Source: Phycisphaerae bacterium
Lineage (GTDB): Bacteria; Planctomycetota; Phycisphaerae; UBA1845; Fen-1342
Assembly (NCBI GenBank): GCA_022842805.1
Contig: JALHOX010000156.1
Location: 1 to 9,741, forward strand
Direction: 5' to 3'
Length of the DNA: 9,741 nucleotides
Part shown: positions 5,525-9,741 of the stretch, in pieces
Position numbering within the stretch: position 1 is the stretch's first letter
Layout: each line of letters starts with the position of its first letter
Position numbers and translations under genes: made by a program
Notes under the pieces: model-generated
Databases searched by the model: none
The model's input: only the letters and a program-made list of their open reading frames with translations
Told to the model about the DNA's origin: nothing

Positions 5525-8185
5525 TTATCGCCGCCGCGAGCGAACGATCGACATCGCCGCAAAGCCCAGCAGCGACAGACTGGTCAGCCCACACGGCCCG
5601 ACCATCGGCACCACCGCACCGCCGCCGACACCCGAATCCGAGCCGCCATCACCATCATCGATTCCCTGACCACCGACCGAGCCGCCGACCGAGACGGTGC
5701 GCTCGGCACGCGCGGTTTGGCCAAGCGCGTCGGTCACGTCGACCGCAAAGGTCGTCGTCTGATCAACCGTCGCACTGGTCGTCGCCGCGGCCGGGCTGGC
5801 GACCGCGCTCGCCGGCGACCACGCATACGAATAAGGCGCGACACCGCCGCTGACGGTCGCGCTCAGCGAGATCGCGCTGCCCTCGGCCACGGGCGAGCTC
5901 GGCCCGTCGAGCGCCACGCTCAGTGCCGCCGCGACGTTCACCGTCAGCGAGAGACTCTCAGTCTGGCCCGAAGCATCCGCGACGTTCACCGTGTAGCTGG
6001 TCGTCGCGCTGGGCGAGACCGAAATCGACGCCCCTTCGCCGACGTTCACGCCATTGGCGGTCCAGACGATGTCGTACGGCGTCGCTCCGCCGCTGACGCT
6101 GGCGCTAAGCGTGGCGCTGCCGCCGCTCGCGATCGTCGACGCCGAGGCGCTGACGGAGAGACTCAGCGCGGTCGCCGGCGACAACGTAATCGTGTCGGTG
6201 GCGACGCTCCCCTCAGCATCGGTGACGGTCAACGTATAGGTCCGCGCGACAAAGATCGTGAATGGCGTCGTGGGATTACTGATGCTCGCCAAGCCCGTCG
6301 CCGGCGACCAGGCGTACGCATACGGCGCGACGCCGCCCGAGGCCGAACCGGCCATCGCGCCGCTGACGCCGGCGCCGACAAACTGATCCGGACCGGCGTT
6401 CGCCGTGAGCGGTCGCACAACGGTGACGACCGCGCTGCCCGAGGCGCTCGCGCCGACCGCGTCGGTCACCGTGACGGTGTAGGTGGTCGTGTCGCTCGGC
6501 GTGGCGATCACCGATGCGCCGCTGGTCTGATTCAAACCCGCCGAGGGGGACCACACATACGAATAGGGCGCGACGCCGCCCGCCACATTGGCCGAAAGCG
6601 TGGTCGACGAACCGAGATTGATCGCGACGTCGCTACCCGCGTCGACCGCCAAAGCGTTGCTATATCGCGCGACGAGCGCATGATTGCTGCTGATCGGAAG
6701 CGTCAGCGGATTCACCCCCGGCGATTGCAAAATGCCGTCCACCGACCAACGCGAAAAAGCCACGCCGCCGCTGCTGGCCGGCGCGGTGAATTGCACGCTC
6801 GTGCCCTGGAAATAAGCCACGGTCGCGGGCAGCGCGGCGTTCGAGAGGCCGTTGTTATCCGCCGGACTAAAGGACGCGCTCACCGCGCTCGGAGCGTCGC
6901 TCGACACCTGAATCGACATCAGCGCGGCCGCGCCCGGAGCCAGCGACAACGAGTAGCGCTGCACCGTGTTCGAGCCGCTGGCCGACGAAACCACCGCCAC
7001 GATCGACGTATCGCCGAACTGCACGGCGGCGGAAGCGGTGACCGCGTCGCCGAGCGTCGTGGGCGTTTCGTCGGCGAGCAGCGTCGTGCCGTTAGCGCGG
7101 TAGAGCCGCAGCCGCAGCCGCTGAATGCGGCGCGTATCGATCGCCGCCGGAGTCCCCGGATCGGGCCCGACGTTGTAGGAAGCGCCGATCGGGGTGACGG
7201 TGAAGTTGATGCTCTGGCCGCTGGCGCCGGTGATGCGCAGATAGTCGACGTCGCTCGTATTGTGCAGGCTCAGATCATTAAACGACGCGCCGTTCGAATA
7301 GGAACCGAGTGCCTCGATCGCGCTGGTCGAGTCGTTCGGCTCGTGCGGGTCACCGTAATAGCTCTGCACTCCGCGGATGTCGTCGTCCTGCGGACCTTCA
7401 AAGTTGGTGTTGAGCAGCGCCTCCATGAGTTTGGTGTTGTTGCGCGGGTTCACATGCTCGAGCCCCAGGCCGTGACCCAGTTCGTGCATGAGCGTGTTCT
7501 TGAGGAATCGATAGCCGTCGGTCGGATCGTTCCAATCCTCGGCCGAGTCGAGCGTCATGTCGCCGGCGTTGGGAAAATAGTTAAAAGCCAGCGTATTCAG
7601 CCCGCCGTCGATCGGCTGGGCCACGATGCGAACATCGCCGCGAACGCCGATCACGCCGGGCGTATCGGGCCATGGCGCGCCATCGTCGACGGTCTCGACA
7701 AACGTGATTCCGCTGACCTCCGACCAATCCGCGAAAATCTGGGCGAAGAGATTCTTCCACACCGAGCGCGAGCCAAACTGCCCGTCGAGCACAGCGTGAA
7801 TGTTGTTCGACGTCTCGTTGTCGCCGGTGTTGATATCGGGCACAAACGAGTACGTCAGCGTGATCGGTCCGCTGGCGACGCTGCCATTAGTCGCGGTGCT
7901 CGTCCAGCGATTGACCGCCGAAAACCCCGCCGAGCCGGCAGGCAGACGGGCGAGCGCCGCGCTCATCGCGCGTTCGCTCGTCCCCGGTGCAAAGCAGGCC
8001 GAGCCCCCGGCGAAGTCGCGACAAGCCGGGCCGCCTCGGTGGGCCAAAGCGCCTCCCTCGCACCGATGCGCCGCCGCGACAACCGCGCCGCGCTCGCCCC
8101 CGCCGATATCGAATCGCTGAAACGCCCCGACCATCATCAGCGCGATGGGCAAGGCAAGCCCCATATGTAGTCCCGAAATGCGCAT
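5525..8185 (-). CDS. secreted matrixin-like zinc metalloprotease with PKD-like repeats and C-terminal sorting-like signal
   Basis: An 886-residue exported protein. The ATG at 8185 has GAGGAG nine bases upstream and a signal peptide (MRISGLHMGLALPIALMMVGA). An odd, Cys- and Gly-rich spacer (about 22-75) follows. The catalytic domain (about 78-275) has the zinc site HELGHGLGLEH (234-244: H234, E235, H238, H244) and a following TKLM consistent with a Met-turn, as in M10 matrixins. A probable pre-peptidase-like domain starts at DPHEPNDS (about 280-420). Residues 421-511 contain FSRWSVDG and HALVARYS, as in InlB B-repeat-like modules. Four PKD/SprB-like repeats (about 512-835) follow, then a Gly/Asp linker and a tail GPCGLTSLSLLGFAAMSIV ending RSRRR. 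The protein is probably cell-surface or released, degrading peptides or proteins; the substrate is unknown. It stands alone on the minus strand. Confidence 0.85.
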   Translation of the reverse strand: MRISGLHMGLALPIALMMVGAFQRFDIGGGERGAVVAAAHRCEGGALAHRGGPACRDFAGGSACFAPGTSERAMSAALARLPAGSAGFSAVNRWTSTATNGSVASGPITLTYSFVPDINTGDNETSNNIHAVLDGQFGSRSVWKNLFAQIFADWSEVSGITFVETVDDGAPWPDTPGVIGVRGDVRIVAQPIDGGLNTLAFNYFPNAGDMTLDSAEDWNDPTDGYRFLKNTLMHELGHGLGLEHVNPRNNTKLMEALLNTNFEGPQDDDIRGVQSYYGDPHEPNDSTSAIEALGSYSNGASFNDLSLHNTSDVDYLRITGASGQSINFTVTPIGASYNVGPDPGTPAAIDTRRIQRLRLRLYRANGTTLLADETPTTLGDAVTASAAVQFGDTSIVAVVSSASGSNTVQRYSLSLAPGAAALMSIQVSSDAPSAVSASFSPADNNGLSNAALPATVAYFQGTSVQFTAPASSGGVAFSRWSVDGILQSPGVNPLTLPISSNHALVARYSNALAVDAGSDVAINLGSSTTLSANVAGGVAPYSYVWSPSAGLNQTSGASVIATPSDTTTYTVTVTDAVGASASGSAVVTVVRPLTANAGPDQFVGAGVSGAMAGSASGGVAPYAYAWSPATGLASISNPTTPFTIFVARTYTLTVTDAEGSVATDTITLSPATALSLSVSASASTIASGGSATLSASVSGGATPYDIVWTANGVNVGEGASISVSPSATTSYTVNVADASGQTESLSLTVNVAAALSVALDGPSSPVAEGSAISLSATVSGGVAPYSYAWSPASAVASPAAATTSATVDQTTTFAVDVTDALGQTARAERTVSVGGSVGGQGIDDGDGGSDSGVGGGAVVPMVGPCGLTSLSLLGFAAMSIVRSRRR
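5690..6652 (-). repeat. four PKD/SprB-like domain repeats within the metalloprotease
   Basis: Four units of about 80 residues each carry the core GGVAPYSYVWSP, GGVAPYAYAWSP, GGATPYDIVWTA and GGVAPYSYAWSP, followed by a TTYTVTVTDA-type strand. The cores lie near 6560, 6320, 6070 and 5830. They are beta-sandwich surface modules, commonly adhesive or spacing elements. The repeats are diverged at DNA level, so the array is old. Unit boundaries are approximate. Confidence 0.8.
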
Positions 8186-8380
8186 GCAGTGTCTCTCCTC
8201 GGGGGCGACCGCGCGAACACCGCGGCATCGCCCACAAAGGAAGTCTTGGAAATCCACCCCGCCGGTTCGAAACGGCGCGCTGTGTTTCTGGTTGCAATTG
8301 GAAGACTTTGTACGAGGGTCCATCGCCCACGCCGCGCCGAAGCGCGCCACGGGCCGGAAACATCTGCCGGGCGAGTCGAG
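8186..8380. other. divergent intergenic region, no clear promoter
   Basis: The 195-bp gap separates the minus-strand protease from the plus-strand His/Lys-rich gene and must hold both promoters if these are separate units. It contains the protease Shine-Dalgarno (GAGGAG on the minus strand) and a somewhat AT-richer patch (about 8280-8310, with TTGCAATTGGAAG). I could not place a -35/-10 pair with confidence on either strand. Confidence 0.5.
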
Positions 8381-9379
8381 ATGAGCACTGCAATCGCCGA
8401 AGCCGAAACGCCCGATATCGCCGCGAGCACGCCCGCGCCCGCAGCGTCGGCCCCCGCGGCGGCTGCATCACCCGCAGCGGCAACCGCCGCGCCTCCCCCA
8501 CCGGCCAACGACGCCGATCTCGTCACCGACTCCGACCTCGACGCCCTCTTCGACGAAGACGGAGGCGAATCGGACGACGGACCCGCGGCGGGAACCGTCG
8601 CGATTCCTACGCTGAAAAAAGTCACGATCCCCGTCCCGACGCCGCAGATGCCGACCTCCGACGCGCCGCCGGCGCCGACGATTGCGGCGCCGAAGATCAA
8701 GATCCCGACCATGCCCAAGGGCGGGGCGGCGAAACCCGGCGCGGCGGCCCCGGGCGCACCAAAATCGCGACCATTCAGCAGTGGCGAGCCGCTACCGCCG
8801 CCGCCACCGCCTAAGCCCCTGAAGTTGCTCGTCTGGCTCTATCAGGGCTGCGACCGTCTGTTGCACTGGATCAACGCGCCGTTCGCCTGGGTGCCGGCGT
8901 CGTTGCGACCGCTGTGCGGCGCTTTCGCGCTCGCGACGATCCCGGTCGCATCGCTGGCGGCGTGGATCGGGCCAAGCCTCTTCGAACGGCACGACGCACA
9001 CACCTTCCACGAATGGATCGACGAACAGACCCACCTCCGCCGAAACCCCGCGCCCGCCGCAGAGGCCGACGCGGGCGGCGGCCATGGCGAAGCGAAGAAG
9101 GACGACGGCCACGGACCAAAGAAAAAAGACGATGGCCACGGCGCAAAGGCCAAGCCCGACGCACATGGGGCCAAAGCCAAGAGCGACGGTCACGGCGAAA
9201 AAGCGAAAAAGGACGACGGCCACGGACCAAAGAAAAAAGACGATGGCCACGGCGCAAACGCCAAGCCCGACGCACACGGGGCCAAGGCCAAGAGCGACGG
9301 CCACGGCGAGAAACCGAAGAAGGACGCTGCCAAAGGCGCTAAGGGCAAGGCCGGCGCAAAACCTGCCGGCGGTCATTGA
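8381..9379 (+). CDS. hypothetical membrane protein with His/Lys-rich repeat tail
   Basis: A 332-residue protein of unrecognised family. The N-terminal ~145 residues are Ala/Pro-rich and look disordered, with an acidic island DLVTDSDLDALFDEDGG and a poly-Pro run just before the membrane part. Residues about 147-197 hold two hydrophobic stretches, LLVWLYQGCDRLLHWINAPF and CGAFALATIPVASLAAWIG, probably one or two membrane segments. A short soluble stretch FERHDAHTFHEWIDEQTHLR follows. The tail is built of DxHGxKxK units, including a 37-residue duplication (241-277 and 278-314), ending KPAGGH. The tail has many His and Lys and could bind metal ions, nucleic acid or acidic polymers; this is inference. 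The ATG at 8381 is chosen because the composition becomes protein-like there. The Shine-Dalgarno is weak (GAG, 8373-8375). An upstream in-frame extension to 8189 is possible but Arg-rich. Confidence 0.7.
   Translation: MSTAIAEAETPDIAASTPAPAASAPAAAASPAAATAAPPPPANDADLVTDSDLDALFDEDGGESDDGPAAGTVAIPTLKKVTIPVPTPQMPTSDAPPAPTIAAPKIKIPTMPKGGAAKPGAAAPGAPKSRPFSSGEPLPPPPPPKPLKLLVWLYQGCDRLLHWINAPFAWVPASLRPLCGAFALATIPVASLAAWIGPSLFERHDAHTFHEWIDEQTHLRRNPAPAAEADAGGGHGEAKKDDGHGPKKKDDGHGAKAKPDAHGAKAKSDGHGEKAKKDDGHGPKKKDDGHGANAKPDAHGAKAKSDGHGEKPKKDAAKGAKGKAGAKPAGGH
9077..9322 (+). repeat. tandem His-Gly/Lys repeats encoding the membrane-protein tail
   Basis: Two 111-bp units (9101-9211 and 9212-9322) encode 37 residues each, differing at 7 of 111 bases and 2 residues (K to N, A to P). 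Each unit holds four nine- to ten-residue subunits of the form D-G/A-H-G-x-K-x-K. A partial unit, GGHGEAKK, precedes them at 9077. The period is a multiple of three, so unit gain or loss would keep the frame. Its high identity points to recent duplication. Confidence 0.9.
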
Positions 9380-9515
9380 GGCTCATGTCGCCTCTGCCGC
9401 GATCGCTTACCAAAGCCCCCCGTCCGCGCGACCGATCTCAATCCCGTTGGAGTTCTCTCATTCGCCGCGCAGCGACTGCGCCGATCGTTGAGAGCGTGAG
9501 TCAGGAGAGCGACCG

Positions 9516-9719
9516 ATGCGTTCGATGAAATTGCGGATGCGGAGCTGGATCATGTTGGCCTCGATGGGCGGAACCACGCTCGTCCTCGACACCTGCAACC
9601 CTGCCGTGCGCGACACGGTCCTCGGCGGCGTCGAGGCGGCCAGCACCAGCCTGACGACGACGCTGATCCAGGCCTTCTTCGAGGGCCTCGCCGAAGATGA
9701 AGAAAACCCGGTGATCTGA
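9516..9719 (+). CDS. small exported protein (67 residues), possible lipoprotein
   Basis: Encodes 67 residues starting at ATG 9516 with AGGAG eight bases upstream (9503-9507), a good ribosome binding site. The N-terminus is basic (MRSMKLRMR) and is followed by a hydrophobic stretch (SWIMLASMGGTTLVLDTC), like a signal peptide ending at Cys. The lipobox is imperfect (LDTC instead of L-A/S-G/A-C), so lipidation is uncertain. The mature part is about 38 residues, Thr/Ser- and Leu-rich, with NPAVRDTVLGGVEAASTSL and an acidic end (GLAEDEENPVI), probably an amphipathic helix. From memory, many similar short Cys-containing secreted proteins exist in planctomycetes, but I know no function. It lies 136 bp downstream of the membrane-protein gene on the same strand; that gap has no strong promoter or terminator. 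Confidence 0.7.
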   Translation: MRSMKLRMRSWIMLASMGGTTLVLDTCNPAVRDTVLGGVEAASTSLTTTLIQAFFEGLAEDEENPVI

Positions 9720-9741
9720 CCAGCGACGCGAGTCGAGACCC

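Noticed and set aside
5717..8170. An 817-codon open frame on the plus strand, antisense to the metalloprotease
   Set aside because: Its translation is extremely Arg-rich with no domain logic, and the minus strand shows a signal peptide, a zinc site and PKD-like repeats. It is a high-GC shadow frame.
8238..8310. AAGTCTT ... AAGACTT inverted repeat in the divergent gap considered as an operator
   Set aside because: Seven-base arms about 60 bp apart are within chance and no regulator gene lies beside them.
8189..8380. In-frame N-terminal extension of the His/Lys-rich membrane protein
   Set aside because: The translation is Arg-rich and unlike the following Ala/Pro-rich region, and the start would lie within the divergent regulatory gap. 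The ATG at 8381 is preferred.
9077..9322. Regular repeats considered as a CRISPR array
   Set aside because: Units are contiguous without unique spacers, keep an open frame and encode a continuous His/Lys tail, so this is a coding tandem repeat.

Overview
The window is high-GC chromosomal DNA from a Gram-negative bacterium. I infer a planctomycete, probably near Phycisphaerae. The reasons are Kdo-activating chemistry (an outer membrane with LPS), a large secreted matrixin-type protease with PKD-like repeats and a Cys/TM/Arg tail, a tiny secreted Cys protein, and a short interspersed repeat that resembles, from memory, ones common in planctomycete genomes. No rRNA, tRNA, CRISPR array or transposase was found.

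Layout. (1) 1-1357, minus strand: kdsB followed by the start of pyrG, which runs off the left edge. CTP made by PyrG is the co-substrate of KdsB in forming CMP-Kdo. (2) 1454-3326, plus strand: tmk and holB, overlapping by 14 bp, for dTTP synthesis and the replication clamp loader. The two pairs diverge from a 96-bp gap. (3) 3327-4541: an accessory-looking segment. A long nested hairpin lies just after holB. Two diverged same-orientation copies of a ~120-bp repeat, offset by 896 bp, then bracket an unrecognised minus-strand gene (3582-4298) with much lower third-position GC than its neighbours. (4) 4492-5479: an ArsR-family regulator and an AHSA1/SRPBCC protein in an ATGA-overlapping operon. 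Two near-identical operator-like sites sit 39 bp apart; the second covers the start codon, and the promoter geometry predicts a leaderless transcript. (5) 5525-8185, minus strand: an exported zinc metalloprotease with accessory domains, four PKD/SprB-like repeats and a C-terminal sorting-like signal. (6) 8381-9379: a membrane protein with a Pro/Ala-rich N-terminus and a His/Lys-rich tail carrying a recent 37-residue tandem duplication. (7) 9516-9719: a 67-residue probable exported protein.

The housekeeping genes (pyrG, kdsB, tmk, holB) and the ArsR/AHSA1 pair are confidently identified. The orphan gene between the repeats, the His/Lys-rich membrane protein and the 67-residue protein are not recognised. 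They, with the operator/start-codon overlap, are the parts that most deserve attention. I see no complete novel multi-gene system in the window.
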